Position numbers and translations under genes: made by a program. A stretch of 64,000 nt of DNA from Sphingomonas phyllosphaerae (lineage in GTDB: Bacteria > Pseudomonadota > Alphaproteobacteria > Sphingomonadales > Sphingomonadaceae): the NCBI RefSeq assembly GCF_029623345.1, contig NZ_JAPYKH010000005.1, positions 1 through 64,000 on the forward strand, read 5' to 3'. This document shows positions 41,597-50,505 of the stretch, one piece after another; the first letter of the stretch is position 1; every line of letters starts with the position of its first letter. The notes under the pieces were generated by a model that was not told the origin of the DNA, did not search any database, and saw nothing but the letters and a program-made list of their open reading frames with translations.

Positions 41597-42118
41597 ATGG
41601 CACTCAAGGAATTCGCGGGCACCTTGCCCGACTTCGCCAAGGACATCCGGCTCAACGTCGGCTCCTTGCTCAACGAGACGGTGCTCAACGACCAGCGCAA
41701 ATACGGCCTGCTGCTCGCCTGCGCGCACGGCTCGGGCCACAAGCCCTTGGTCGAGGCGACCGAGGCCGAGGTGGCCGACAAGCTCTCGCCCGAGGCGGCC
41801 AACGCCGCGCGCGCTTCGGCAGCAGTGATGGCGATGAACAACGTCTATTACCGTTTCACCCACCTGGCCGGGAACGACGAATACCAGCGCATGCCTGCCA
41901 AGCTGCGCATGAACGTGATCGCGGCGCCAGGGATCGACAAGGTCGACTTCGAGCTGTTCAGCCTGGCGGTCAGCGCGATGAACGGCTGCGGCATGTGCAT
42001 CGACAGCCACGAGCAGGTGCTCAAGAAGGCGGGGGTCACCGCCGAGGTGATCCAGTCCGCGGTACGCGTCGCCTCGGTGATGAAGGCGGTCGCGACCGTC
42101 CACTCGGTCAGCGCCTGA
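41597..42118 (+). CDS. ahpD: alkylhydroperoxidase AhpD
   Basis: 173 residues, all-helical. The active site is complete: Glu119, Cys131-GM-Cys134 and His138 in NGCGMCIDSHE, corresponding to Glu118, Cys130, Cys133 and His137 of Mycobacterium AhpD. It reduces AhpC using lipoamide-derived electrons in that system. The ATG at 41597 has GAGAGAGA upstream. Together with oxyR and ahpC it forms a complete peroxide-response module. Confidence 0.96.
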   Translation: MALKEFAGTLPDFAKDIRLNVGSLLNETVLNDQRKYGLLLACAHGSGHKPLVEATEAEVADKLSPEAANAARASAAVMAMNNVYYRFTHLAGNDEYQRMPAKLRMNVIAAPGIDKVDFELFSLAVSAMNGCGMCIDSHEQVLKKAGVTAEVIQSAVRVASVMKAVATVHSVSA

Positions 42119-42124
42119 GCGACG

Positions 42125-42149
42125 CCCCGGCGCGGTGGCCGCGCCGGGG
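42125..42149. terminator. bidirectional hairpin between ahpD and tauE
   Basis: Perfect 11-bp stem CCCCGGCGCGG / CCGCGCCGGGG with a 3-nt loop, 7 bp after the ahpD stop and 9 bp before the convergent tauE stop. No T tract, so it may act as a transcript-end stabiliser rather than a strict terminator. Confidence 0.55.
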
Positions 42150-42157
42150 CCGCGACG

Positions 42158-42928
42158 TCACATCAGCACCGCGCGCACGAAGCCGTAGGTGCTGGTGATC
42201 GTCAACACGGTGCCGACCAGCACCAGCATCAGCTTCATCGGGATCCGTTTGGCGAACAGCGCCCCGAGCGGCGCCGCAGCCACGCCCCCGATCAGCAGAC
42301 CGATCGTTGCGGTGGCAAAGTCCTCGAGCCCGAGATGGTAGATGAAGGTCGCCGAAACGATCGTGGTGAGGAAGAATTCCACCGCGCTGACCGTGCCCAC
42401 CACCTTGCGCGGCTCAACCCCCTGCACCAGCAGGTTGGAGGTGACGATCGGCCCCCAGCCGCCGCCCCCGGCCGCGTCCATGAAGCCGCCGATCAGTCCG
42501 AGCGGCTCGACCACCTTCGGCGTGCTCACTTTGGGCGGGAACATCAGCCCGCGGATCAGCAGATAGATGCCCACCGCGATGAGATAGCCGAGCACGAACG
42601 GCTTGACTGTGTTGCCGTCGAGATTGGTGAGCAGATAGGCGCCTGCGACGCCGCCGATCACACCGGGGATCAGCAGCCGCAGGAACAGCCCACGGTCGAT
42701 GTTGCCGTGCAACGCATGGCTGATTCCCGACACCGCAGTCGTGAAGGTCTCGACAATATGGACGTTGGCGGAGGCGCGCGCTGGCGCCACGCCCATCACC
42801 GCCACCAGCAGCGTGTTGCAGATCACGCCGAAAGCCATGCCGAGCGCGCCGTCAACCAGCTGAGCACCGAAACCGACGGCGATGAAGGGGAGCAGGCCGG
42901 CGACGTCCAGCTGAGAGAGTAACTGCAT
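42158..42928 (-). CDS. TauE/SafE family sulfite-exporter-like membrane protein
   Basis: 256 residues with about eight membrane segments. The family repeat is visible: FGAQLVDGALGMAFGVICNTLL (about 20-41, in parts) with the conserved GxGxG-like glycine region, and GGFMDAAGGGGWGPIVTSNLL in the second half. Members export sulfite or organosulfonates or import related anions. It is divergent from cysE, which makes a link to sulfur metabolism plausible but unproven. The ATG at 42926-42928 is used. Confidence 0.9.
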   Translation of the reverse strand: MQLLSQLDVAGLLPFIAVGFGAQLVDGALGMAFGVICNTLLVAVMGVAPARASANVHIVETFTTAVSGISHALHGNIDRGLFLRLLIPGVIGGVAGAYLLTNLDGNTVKPFVLGYLIAVGIYLLIRGLMFPPKVSTPKVVEPLGLIGGFMDAAGGGGWGPIVTSNLLVQGVEPRKVVGTVSAVEFFLTTIVSATFIYHLGLEDFATATIGLLIGGVAAAPLGALFAKRIPMKLMLVLVGTVLTITSTYGFVRAVLM

Positions 42929-43125
42929 GCACCTTCCTGAACGCACCCGCCGCGGGCCTGATGCTAAGGGCTTGAGCGATCATCCACAACCACGATAGGA
43001 AATTCGAGTTTCCGGCGCCCAAGCAGTGCTTATGGAAACCGCCGCGGGTTCGCCTTATCTGTGGGCGACAACCATGCTCATGCGTCGGCGCCGCCGGCGT
43101 CTCAGGGGAGCCGGCGGGGACACGG

Positions 43126-43812
43126 ATGGCGCGACTGAACGAATATCTCGACTCGATTCGCGCGCGCGATCCCGCTCCACATTCGCGGCTCGAGATCCTG
43201 ACGTATCCGGGGGTGTGGGCGCTCGGCTTCCATCGCATCGCCCACCGCCTTTATCGCCGGCGCTGGTTCTTGGGCGCCCGTGTGGTCAACCATGTCTCGC
43301 GGCTGCTCACCGCGATCGACATTCATCCCGGCGCCAAGATCGGGCGGCGCTTCTTCATCGACCATGGCTTCGTGGTGATCGGCGAGACTGCGGAGATCGG
43401 CGACGACGTCACCATCTACCAGTGCGTCACGCTGGGCGGCACCAGCCCTGACAATGGTGTCGCGGGCAAGCGCCACCCGACCATCGCCGACGGTGCCATC
43501 ATCGGCTCGGGCGCGCAGGTGCTCGGCCCGATCTTGGTAGGCCCGCGCGCCAGGGTCGGTGCAAACGCGGTGGTGACGCGTGACGTGCCCGCCGGCGCGG
43601 TGATGGTCGGCATTCCGGCGCGGCCGACGATCGTCGAGGGAGGTGCCGCGCCTGAGCCGCGCTTCGTCCCGTACGGCACGCCGTGCAGCGAGGTGTTCGA
43701 TCCCGCGACGCAGAAGGTGGAGATCCTTCGCTGCGAACTGGAGGCGATGAAGAAGCGGCTCGACGCGCTGATCGCCGAGCGCGGCGACCAGCCGGAGCGC
43801 GACCGCGCCTGA
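43126..43812 (+). CDS. cysE: serine O-acetyltransferase
   Basis: 228 residues. Makes O-acetylserine, the precursor of cysteine. The short N-terminal helical part and the left-handed beta helix match the EpsC/short CysE class: ALGFHRIAHRLYRRRW, DIHPGAKIGRRFFIDHGFVVIGETAEIGDDVTIYQ in parts, GTSPDNGVAGKRHPTIADGAIIGSGAQVLGP. The C-terminal tail normally binds cysteine synthase. The next gene overlaps the stop by one base (TGATG). Confidence 0.95.
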   Translation: MARLNEYLDSIRARDPAPHSRLEILTYPGVWALGFHRIAHRLYRRRWFLGARVVNHVSRLLTAIDIHPGAKIGRRFFIDHGFVVIGETAEIGDDVTIYQCVTLGGTSPDNGVAGKRHPTIADGAIIGSGAQVLGPILVGPRARVGANAVVTRDVPAGAVMVGIPARPTIVEGGAAPEPRFVPYGTPCSEVFDPATQKVEILRCELEAMKKRLDALIAERGDQPERDRA

Positions 43813-44153
43813 TGGGGATCGTCACGCCCTTTCCCGGCGGCGCGCGGCCGAGCCAGGTGGGTTTCGAGCGGCTCGAGCTCAACCGCATCCTCGATCTCTA
43901 CGGCCGCATGGTCGCGGCCGGCCACTGGCGTGACTATGCGATCGATCTCGGTCGCGACGCCGCGGTGTTCAGCGCCTTCCGCCGCACCGCCGAACGGCCC
44001 GAGTTCCGCATCGAGAAGCGACCGGCGCTGCGGCAGCGACAGGGCATGTGGGCGCTGGTGGGGGAGGCGGGGCAGGTGGTCCGCCGCGGCCATGAGCTCG
44101 GCCCGGTGCTCGCCCCGGTCGAGCGGCGGCTGATGAAGTTGGTCGAGGAGTAG
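43812..44153 (+). CDS. DUF2794 domain-containing protein
   Basis: 113 residues. The family core is QVGFERLELNRILDLYGRMVAAGHWRDYAIDL (in parts), AVFSAFRRTAERPEFRIEKRPALR and GMWALVGEAGQVVRRGHEL. DUF2794 is widespread in alphaproteobacteria and has no function I know of. It is translationally coupled to cysE by a one-base overlap, which recurs in related genomes as I recall. Confidence 0.92.
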   Translation: MGIVTPFPGGARPSQVGFERLELNRILDLYGRMVAAGHWRDYAIDLGRDAAVFSAFRRTAERPEFRIEKRPALRQRQGMWALVGEAGQVVRRGHELGPVLAPVERRLMKLVEE

Positions 44154-44198
44154 GTCCGCGTCGCGGCTGGATCGCTGCCGGCCCTGTGCCTCATGGCC

Positions 44199-45224
44199 TT
44201 ATACCACCGCACCGATCGGGGGCAGCCGGCGGCCGAGCGCGCCCAGCCGCCGCACCAGATGCGCGCGGATGACCTGCCAGAAGGCGGACAGAGACAACAG
44301 CGCGGCGCCGATCACCAAAGCGGTAAGCGCGGCGGAGAGCTCCACCGCACCGGTGGTACGGATCAGCGCCGACATCGCGTAGAGTACATAGACCAGGCTC
44401 GACACCAACAGGGCGCGACGGTCGATCGCGAGGGCCACGAGCGCGAACATCAGGTAAAGCAGCAGCACGGTGACCGCCGTGCCGAGTGCGAGGCGATCCT
44501 CGAACACGCCGAGCAGCTGGAACACGGGATGCGCGATCATCGGCGCGGCGACGAGATGGAGCCAGAAAGCGACGTCCGCTCGCCGCGTCTCGCGACGGGG
44601 GTCGCTCATGTCCCAGCGCATCGCGACGGTGAACACGGCCAGGCCGCCGGTGAGGAGCATCGCCGAGACGAGCGACCGCGACGTCGGTACCGCCGCCACG
44701 ATCAGGCTGATGACGAGGCCGACCGACGCGGCGGCGCCGGCCGCGGGGGTGATGGGCACGCGAAATCGTCGCCAATGCATCCACGCCCCGAGCGCGGCCA
44801 GTCCGGCCGCTGCGCTGACCGCCGCGGCGCTCGACCGCTCGTTGATCAAGACGGCGTGCGGCTCCGGGATCGCGACGACCGCAGCCGCGACGCCGCCGAC
44901 GAAGGTCAGCAGCAACACGATGCTGGGCAATGCCATACGCCGCCGCGCGGTGAAGTAGAGCGCAAGCACCCACGCGGTGGCAGCGATCGCCGCTGCTCCC
45001 GCCGCGGGAGCCACCAGCCCGCCGAGCTGCGCCACCGCGACGAGCAGCAACGTGATCGCAATGGTGACGAAGACATCGTTGAAGCCGGTGAGGAAGCGGA
45101 AATGTTCCTCGTCTGCCGCAGGGGTCGCGCGCAGGACGGCGACATAGTCGCGGAAGTCCGCGGCAAGCTGCGGCGGGAGCACGCCCGCGGTCACCGCCTG
45201 ATCGAGGTCGCTGTCGCTGTACAT
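44199..45224 (-). CDS. DUF2157-like multipass membrane protein
   Basis: 341 residues. A short N-terminal soluble region (MYSDSDLDQAVTAGVLPPQLA, resembling the DUF2157 start) and about ten hydrophobic segments from residue 50 on. One block, MSDPRRETRRADVAFWLHLVAAP, is a cytoplasmic loop with conserved charged residues. The function is unknown. The ATG at 45222-45224 is used. It is cotranscribed or nearly so with the SDR gene upstream (about 67 bp gap). Confidence 0.78.
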   Translation of the reverse strand: MYSDSDLDQAVTAGVLPPQLAADFRDYVAVLRATPAADEEHFRFLTGFNDVFVTIAITLLLVAVAQLGGLVAPAAGAAAIAATAWVLALYFTARRRMALPSIVLLLTFVGGVAAAVVAIPEPHAVLINERSSAAAVSAAAGLAALGAWMHWRRFRVPITPAAGAAASVGLVISLIVAAVPTSRSLVSAMLLTGGLAVFTVAMRWDMSDPRRETRRADVAFWLHLVAAPMIAHPVFQLLGVFEDRLALGTAVTVLLLYLMFALVALAIDRRALLVSSLVYVLYAMSALIRTTGAVELSAALTALVIGAALLSLSAFWQVIRAHLVRRLGALGRRLPPIGAVV

Positions 45225-45291
45225 GGGCGCGACTGTCGCGCTGGTGCCCACGATGCGCAACCCGTCCTACGACCCGATCCGGGTTGGTCGC

Positions 45292-46191
45292 TCAGCCGCG
45301 CGTGAGTTTCGCCCCTATCAGCATCGCCTGCGCCGTGCCGGAATCGGGCACGATCTCGCCGGCGCGATCGATGATCGTCGACCAGTGCGCCGCGACGCCC
45401 TCGGGCGAGAGCGCCTCGCCCTCGAGCAGCACGCCCGGCGTGAGCGTGATCTGACTCGCCTGGAACACGCCGGCGCCGGCACCGACGATCTGGTTGCTCG
45501 GAGCCTCCTCGCTGACGAGGAACAGCGCGGCGGGCGCGACCTTCTCCGGCGCAAAAGCGGCATAGGCCTCGGCCGGGAACAGCTCCTCGGTCATCCGCGT
45601 GCCGGCCACCGGCGCGATTGTATTGACGCGAATGTCGTAGCGCGCACCCTCCAGGTGAAGCGTGCGCGCCAGCCCTACAATGCCGAGTTTGGCGGCGCCG
45701 TAATTCGCCTGACCGAAATTGCCGAACAGGCCCGAGGACGAAGCGGTCATCAGCACACGGCCGTAGCTCTGCTCGCGGAACGTGTCCCAGCACGCCTTGG
45801 TGGCGTTCGCCGAGCCGATCAGGTGGACGTCGACGACGAAGGCGAAATCCTCCAGCGTCATCTTGGCGAAACTGCGGTCGCGCAGCACGCCGGCGTTGTT
45901 GATCAGCACGTGGACGCCGCCCCAGGCCTCGCGGACGCGCACGACCATCTCCTCCATCGCGGCAGGATCGGTGACGCTGGCGCCGTTGGCCATTGCCTCG
46001 CCGCCGGCGCGGCGGATCTCCTCGACCACCGCCTGCGCCGCCTCCGAACCACCCTGGCCCGAGCGGTCGCCGCCGGGATCGTTGACGACGACGCGCGCAC
46101 CGCGACGGGCGAGCTCGAGGGCATAGTGCCGACCCAACCCGCCGCCGGCGCCGGTGACGATGGCGACGCGGTCGTCGAAGCGGATGGACAT
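45292..46191 (-). CDS. SDR family NAD(P)-dependent oxidoreductase
   Basis: 299 residues. The classical SDR motifs are VTGAGGGLGRHYALELA (about 12-28, cofactor-binding glycines), NNAGVLRDRSF, and the catalytic ANYGAAKLG (Tyr-x3-Lys) with an upstream serine in TASSSGLFG. NDPGGD after strand 2 resembles the N-terminal dehydrogenase of multifunctional enzyme type 2/HSD17B4 (3-hydroxyacyl-CoA), so an acyl-CoA or steroid-like substrate is possible. Its start codon lies 5 bp after a strong hairpin that overlaps the Shine-Dalgarno region. Confidence 0.92.
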   Translation of the reverse strand: MSIRFDDRVAIVTGAGGGLGRHYALELARRGARVVVNDPGGDRSGQGGSEAAQAVVEEIRRAGGEAMANGASVTDPAAMEEMVVRVREAWGGVHVLINNAGVLRDRSFAKMTLEDFAFVVDVHLIGSANATKACWDTFREQSYGRVLMTASSSGLFGNFGQANYGAAKLGIVGLARTLHLEGARYDIRVNTIAPVAGTRMTEELFPAEAYAAFAPEKVAPAALFLVSEEAPSNQIVGAGAGVFQASQITLTPGVLLEGEALSPEGVAAHWSTIIDRAGEIVPDSGTAQAMLIGAKLTRG

Positions 46192-46196
46192 AAGAA

Positions 46197-46260
46197 AGGC
46201 GCTCCCTCGTGCGATGGAGCGCCTCTCCTAGTCAGGTGCGCGGCGGGCGAGAAGCCCGCC
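46197..46260 (-). promoter_or_regulatory. two hairpins between the Pro/Gln-rich gene and the SDR gene
   Basis: Hairpin 1 (GGCGGGC / GCCCGCC, 46242-46260) lies 8 bp after the stop of the upstream gene. Hairpin 2 (AGGCGCTCC / GGAGCGCCT, 46197-46224) is followed by TTTCTT and then the SDR ATG. Its 3' arm contains the purine-rich GAGGGAG expected to be the SDR ribosome binding site. The pair could be terminators of the upstream gene, or hairpin 2 could mask SDR translation. Confidence 0.6.
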
Positions 46261-46268
46261 CCGTCCGA

Positions 46269-46787
46269 TCAGCGACGACGCGCGCGTGCGCGCTTCTTGC
46301 CGCCGGCGTCGCTCGCCTGCATGCAGCCGTCATATTGGCCCTTCTTGCAAACCGGGTATTCCGACTTGGCCGCGGGCGCCGGAAAGGCCTGATCGGGCGA
46401 CGGCGCAGGCTGGAAGCGCACGGTCGCGCCGGGTTGCGGCGTCCCCGACAGCGCCGGTTGCGACGGCTGATAGCCACCCGCGGTCTCGGTGCCCATGGCA
46501 CCACCCGCGGCGGGCTGCGGCGAGGCCGGGCTGGCGGACGGTGGGGTCGCGGCGTCACCGGTTGAGGGCGCGGTCTGCATCGGCGCCTGCTGCTGGCTCA
46601 TTGCCGGGTCGGCGGTGGTGTCGGCCGACGGGGCCGGCGCGGCATCGGCCGGCGCCGTGGCGTCGGGCGCGGTGGTGGTGTCGGGCTGCATCGTGCCGGT
46701 CTGCGGCGTCTGCTGCGGAGTGTCCTGGGCGATCGCCATCGTCGGGACGGCGATGACGGCGGCTGCTGCCAGAAGGATCGTCTTCAT
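46269..46787 (-). CDS. secreted Ala/Pro/Gln/Thr-rich protein
   Basis: 172 residues. Signal peptide MKTILLAAAAVIAVPTMAIAQ, then a low-complexity Ala/Pro/Thr/Gln/Asp tract to about residue 125, and a C-terminal part with two cysteines (YPVCKKGQYDGCMQAS) ending in a basic KKRARARRR tail. It is probably periplasmic or surface-exposed and largely disordered. No family recognised. The ATG at 46785-46787 is preceded by AGGAGAGAAGA. Confidence 0.75.
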   Translation of the reverse strand: MKTILLAAAAVIAVPTMAIAQDTPQQTPQTGTMQPDTTTAPDATAPADAAPAPSADTTADPAMSQQQAPMQTAPSTGDAATPPSASPASPQPAAGGAMGTETAGGYQPSQPALSGTPQPGATVRFQPAPSPDQAFPAPAAKSEYPVCKKGQYDGCMQASDAGGKKRARARRR

Positions 46788-46921
46788 GTCTTCTCTCCTG
46801 CCGTGCGTTCGATCAGAAACGCGTAAAGTCACGCGGGTCGGCCAACGAACTGACGGCGAGAAAAGGTCCCTCGTTGCGCCGGCGCACCGAAGAAGAGGCG
46901 TGGACAATCCATCCGAAGTGT

Positions 46922-47001
46922 CGTGTTCCCGCGAACGCGCGTACCCAGGTTCGGGAGCGTAGCGCTCCGCCGCCCTGAGCTCCCGCCTTCGCAGGAACAC
47001 G
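46922..47001. repeat. intergenic inverted repeat, CGTGTTCC type
   Basis: CGTGTTCC (46922-46929) and GGAACACG (46994-47001) bound an 80-bp element with an internal palindrome GAGCGTAGCGCTC. It lies between phoB and the upstream end of the Pro/Gln-rich gene. Confidence 0.55.
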
Positions 47002-47034
47002 AACACCTCAGTAGTAACTAATTGTAGTTGAGCC

Positions 47035-47727
47035 TCAATGTCCCGTATCTAGTGCGTAGCCGGCCGAGCGCACGGTACGGATGATGTCGGGCCGTCCGCC
47101 CTCGTTTATCGCCTTACGCAGACGGCGGATGTGGACGTCGACGGTGCGGCTCTCGATGTCGCTGTCGTGCCCCCAGACGCTGTCGAGCAGCCGCTCGCGC
47201 GAGAAGACATGGCCAGGATGCTCGAGGAAGTGCTTGAGCAGGCGAAACTCGGTCGGCCCGAGCGCGACCACCTCGCCGCCGCGGCGAACCTTATGGCCGA
47301 CCGTATCCATCTCGAGGTCGGCATAGGTAAGCTGCTCCCCCGCCAGCGCGGGACGGACGCGGCGCAGCACCGCCCCGACGCGTGCCACCAGCTCGCGCGG
47401 CGAGAAGGGCTTGGTCACGTAATCGTCGGCGCCCGTCTCCAGCCCGCGGACCCGATCCTCCTCCTCGCCGCGCGCGGTGAGCATGATGATCGGCACATTC
47501 TGCGTCTCGGCGGCGCGGCGCAGTCGGCGGCATACCTCGATCCCCGAGATGCCCTCCACCATCCAGTCGAGCAGCACGATATCGGGCGGGGTCTCGCGCG
47601 CCATGAGCAAGGCCTCCTCGCCGTCGATCGTGTGCTGGACGGCGAAATGCTCGCGCGTGAAATGCCACACGAGCAGTTCGGCGAGGCTGGCGTCGTCCTC
47701 CACCAGCAGCATGCGGGCCTTGGCCAT
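47035..47727 (-). CDS. phoB: phosphate regulon response regulator PhoB
   Basis: 230 residues. Receiver domain (about 5-118) with the phosphorylated Asp in LLDWMVEG (about Asp54), and DDYVTKPFSPRELVAR (Lys105 region). The OmpR-type winged helix (about 130-228, LGPTEFRLLKHFLEHPGHVFSRERLLDSVWG in parts, TVDVHIRRLRKAIN, IRTVRSAGYAL) binds PHO boxes. The ATG overlaps the phoU stop by one base. It is activated by PhoR, encoded upstream of pstS. Confidence 0.96.
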   Translation of the reverse strand: MAKARMLLVEDDASLAELLVWHFTREHFAVQHTIDGEEALLMARETPPDIVLLDWMVEGISGIEVCRRLRRAAETQNVPIIMLTARGEEEDRVRGLETGADDYVTKPFSPRELVARVGAVLRRVRPALAGEQLTYADLEMDTVGHKVRRGGEVVALGPTEFRLLKHFLEHPGHVFSRERLLDSVWGHDSDIESRTVDVHIRRLRKAINEGGRPDIIRTVRSAGYALDTGH

Positions 47728-48434
47728 CAGATGGTACCCCCGTGATGAAGCTTGTCGCGCTCGGTCAGTCGCGTCCCCGTCGCCGCGAAATAGACCATCT
47801 CCGCCACGTTGGTGGCGTGATCCCCGATCCGCTCGAGGTTCTTGGCGACGAACAGCAGGTGCGCGCACTGGCTGATCGTCTTGGGGTTCTCGACCATATA
47901 GGTCACCAGCGTGCGGAAGATGCTGTCGTAGAAATCGTCGAGCGCGCGGTCGCTCTCGCACACCGCCAGCGCCTTGTCGGGGTCGCGCGCGGCGAAGGCG
48001 TCGAGCACCTCGTGCACCATGCCGGACGCCATCTTGGCCATGGCGGGGAGCGTGGAGATCGGGTCGATGCGGTGCTCGCTCTCGATCTGCGGCACGCGGC
48101 GCGCGATGTTCTTGGCATAGTCGGCGATGCGCTCGACCACGCCGGCGATCTTGAGCGCGGCAACCACCTCGCGCAGGTCGTCGGCCATCGGCGCGCGCAG
48201 CGCGATGATCCGCACCGCGGTGCGCTCCACCTCCGCCTCCAGCGCATCGATCTTGCGGTCGCCCGCCGCCACGCGCGCGGCCTGCTCGGCGTCGCCGCGC
48301 TGCAGCGCCACCATCGCCTCGGCTATCGCGCGCTCCGCCAGGCCGCCCATCTGCGAGATCAGCCCGCGCAGCTGGCCGATGTCCTGGTCAAAGGCCTTGA
48401 CCGTATGCTCCTGGCTATTCGGCATTCGTCCCAT
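47727..48434 (-). CDS. phoU: phosphate signalling protein PhoU
   Basis: 235 residues. Two three-helix bundles with the metal-binding ExxxD-type motifs, seen in ALKIAGVVERIADYAKNIARRV (about 92-113) and AKNLERIGDHATNVAEM (about 203-219). PhoU couples Pst transporter status to PhoR, keeping the regulon off at high phosphate. Overlaps phoB by one base. A second in-frame ATG three codons later is possible. Confidence 0.95.
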   Translation of the reverse strand: MGRMPNSQEHTVKAFDQDIGQLRGLISQMGGLAERAIAEAMVALQRGDAEQAARVAAGDRKIDALEAEVERTAVRIIALRAPMADDLREVVAALKIAGVVERIADYAKNIARRVPQIESEHRIDPISTLPAMAKMASGMVHEVLDAFAARDPDKALAVCESDRALDDFYDSIFRTLVTYMVENPKTISQCAHLLFVAKNLERIGDHATNVAEMVYFAATGTRLTERDKLHHGGTI

Positions 48435-48442
48435 CCCGTCTC

Positions 48443-49210
48443 TCAGCCGTAGCGCCCTGTGATATAATCCTTCGTCCGCTCCTTACGCGGATTGGTGAAG
48501 ATGTCGGACGTGTCGCCGTATTCGACCAGTTGGCCCAGGTGGAAGAAGGCGGTGCGCTGGCTCACCCGCGCCGCCTGCTGCATGTTGTGGGTGACGATGA
48601 CGATCGCGTAACGGCCGCGCAGATCGTGAATCAGCTCCTCGATCCGCGCGGTGGCGACGGGATCGAGCGCGCTGCACGGCTCGTCCATCAAAATCACCTC
48701 GGGATCGACCGCGATCGCGCGCGCGATGCACAGCCGCTGCTGCTGCCCGCCCGACAGCGCGGTGCCGGAATCGCCGAGCCGGTCCTTGACCTCGTTCCAG
48801 AGCCCGGCGCGGGTGAGCGAGCGCTCGACGATCTGAGCCAGATCGGCCTTGGAGCGCGCGAGCCCATGGATGCGCGGGCCGTAGGCGACGTTTTCGAAGA
48901 TCGACTTGGGGAAGGGGTTGGGCTTCTGAAACACCATGCCGACGCGCGCGCGCAGCTGCACCACGTCCATCGCCTTGGCGTAGACGTCCTCACCGTCGAG
49001 CCGCACGTCGCCGGAGACGCGCGCGCCCGGGATCGTGTCGTTCATCCGGTTGAGCGTGCGCAGGAAGGTCGATTTGCCGCAGCCCGACGGGCCGATGAAG
49101 GCGGTGACGTCCTCCTGGCGGACGTCGATGCTGACGTCGCGGATCGCCTGCTTCGCGCCGTAGAAAACGTCGACGCCGCTCGCGGTCATCTTGGGCGGGG
49201 CGTTGCTCAT
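48443..49210 (-). CDS. pstB: phosphate ABC transporter ATP-binding protein PstB
   Basis: 255 residues. Walker A is GPSGCGKST (about 40-48), Q-loop VFQKPNPFP, signature [15 protein letters not shown], Walker [14 protein letters not shown] and the switch His in [19 protein letters not shown] closes the protein as in other PstBs. It energises PstC-PstA. The ATG at 49208-49210 overlaps the pstA stop by one base. Confidence 0.97.
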   Translation of the reverse strand: MSNAPPKMTASGVDVFYGAKQAIRDVSIDVRQEDVTAFIGPSGCGKSTFLRTLNRMNDTIPGARVSGDVRLDGEDVYAKAMDVVQLRARVGMVFQKPNPFPKSIFENVAYGPRIHGLARSKADLAQIVERSLTRAGLWNEVKDRLGDSGTALSGGQQQRLCIARAIAVDPEVILMDEPCSALDPVATARIEELIHDLRGRYAIVIVTHNMQQAARVSQRTAFFHLGQLVEYGDTSDIFTNPRKERTKDYITGRYG

Positions 49211-50505
49211 CACCAGCGGGTCTCGAAGCGGTTGCGGAGGTAGATGGCGAGACCGTTCATCGCCAGCAGGAAGACGAGCAGCACGATGATCGCGGCCGAG
49301 GTCTTCTCGACGAAGCCGGCCTGCACGTCGTCGGACCACAGGAAGATCTGTACCGGCAGCACGGTCGCCGGATCGGTCAGCCGCTCGGGCGGAGCGGCGA
49401 TGAAGGCGCGCATGCCGATCATCAGCAGCGGCGCGGTTTCTCCCAGGGCGCGCGCCATGCCGATGATCGTGCCGGTCAGGATGCCGGGCAGCGCCAGCGG
49501 CAGCACGTGATGGAACACCACCTGCACCGGCGAGGCGCCGAGCGCGCGCGCGGCGTCGCGGATCGAGGGCGGGACCGCGCCGATCGCGTTGCGCGCCGCG
49601 ATCACGATCACCGGCGTGGTCATCAGTGCCAGCGTTAGCCCGCCGACCAGCGCCGCCGAGCGTGGCATGTGGAAGGTGCCGAGGAACACCGCCAGTCCGA
49701 GCAGCCCGAAAATGATCGATGGCACAGCGGCGAGATTGTTGATCGACACCTCGATCAGGTCGGTCCAGCGGTTTCGCGGGGCATATTCCTCAAGGTACAG
49801 CGCCGAGAGCACGCCGATGGGGAAAGCCAGCAGCAGCGTGACCACCATCGTCAGCAGCGAGCCTTTGAGCGCTCCCCAGATCCCTGCGCGGGTCGGGTCG
49901 GTTGAGTCGGCGCCACCGAGAAAGTCGCGGTTAAGTCCGCGCGAGAGGAGCGGCCCGAGCGCATGCGCGACCGAGCGCTCAGCGGGGGTGCCGCCACCTT
50001 TGAAGGCGATGTCGAGCCGGGAGGCGACCGGCACGTCGATCGTGGCGCGACGTCGCAACAGGCTAGGATCGCGTTTTACGGCCTCACGGACGCGCAGCCA
50101 GGCCGCGTCGGACAGCAGGGCCGCGCCGCCGGCGCGCGGGAAGGCGCTCTCGGCGGCGGAGTCGACCGCTCGTTCCAGCCCCGCCCCGGCGAGCGCCAGG
50201 TCGGAGCGCGGACCGCGCAGCTGTTCCGGCGTGACGTTCAGCCCGGCGCGCGCTAGGTCAAGCGGTAGCCCGATCCGCGTCTCGACGAAGCCGCCGGCGC
50301 CGCGCGCCAGCATCGACGCAAGCAGGAACAGCAGGAAAGCGGCCGACGCGGCCACGGCGGCAAGCCCGAGCAGGCGGAAGCGCCGCTCGGCGGCATAGCG
50401 CTGGCGCACGCGCCGCTGCATCGACGCGGTGCGCCAGTCGGTCGGGCGTCGCTCTGCCGACACGGCGGCGCTCACCGGCGCCTCAGGGCGAAGCGACTTA
50501 CTCAT
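49210..50505 (-). CDS. pstA: phosphate ABC transporter permease PstA, long form
   Basis: 431 residues, about 140 longer than E. coli PstA. The extra part is N-terminal: a cytoplasmic head, one membrane segment (about 45-68) and a periplasmic region (about 70-215) with predicted helices, which I recall as the DUF3333 type of alphaproteobacterial PstA. The permease core has about five further segments with the EAA-loop [20 protein letters not shown] (about 325-344). It overlaps pstC by 8 bp and pstB by one base. Confidence 0.94.
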   Translation of the reverse strand: MSKSLRPEAPVSAAVSAERRPTDWRTASMQRRVRQRYAAERRFRLLGLAAVAASAAFLLFLLASMLARGAGGFVETRIGLPLDLARAGLNVTPEQLRGPRSDLALAGAGLERAVDSAAESAFPRAGGAALLSDAAWLRVREAVKRDPSLLRRRATIDVPVASRLDIAFKGGGTPAERSVAHALGPLLSRGLNRDFLGGADSTDPTRAGIWGALKGSLLTMVVTLLLAFPIGVLSALYLEEYAPRNRWTDLIEVSINNLAAVPSIIFGLLGLAVFLGTFHMPRSAALVGGLTLALMTTPVIVIAARNAIGAVPPSIRDAARALGASPVQVVFHHVLPLALPGILTGTIIGMARALGETAPLLMIGMRAFIAAPPERLTDPATVLPVQIFLWSDDVQAGFVEKTSAAIIVLLVFLLAMNGLAIYLRNRFETRW

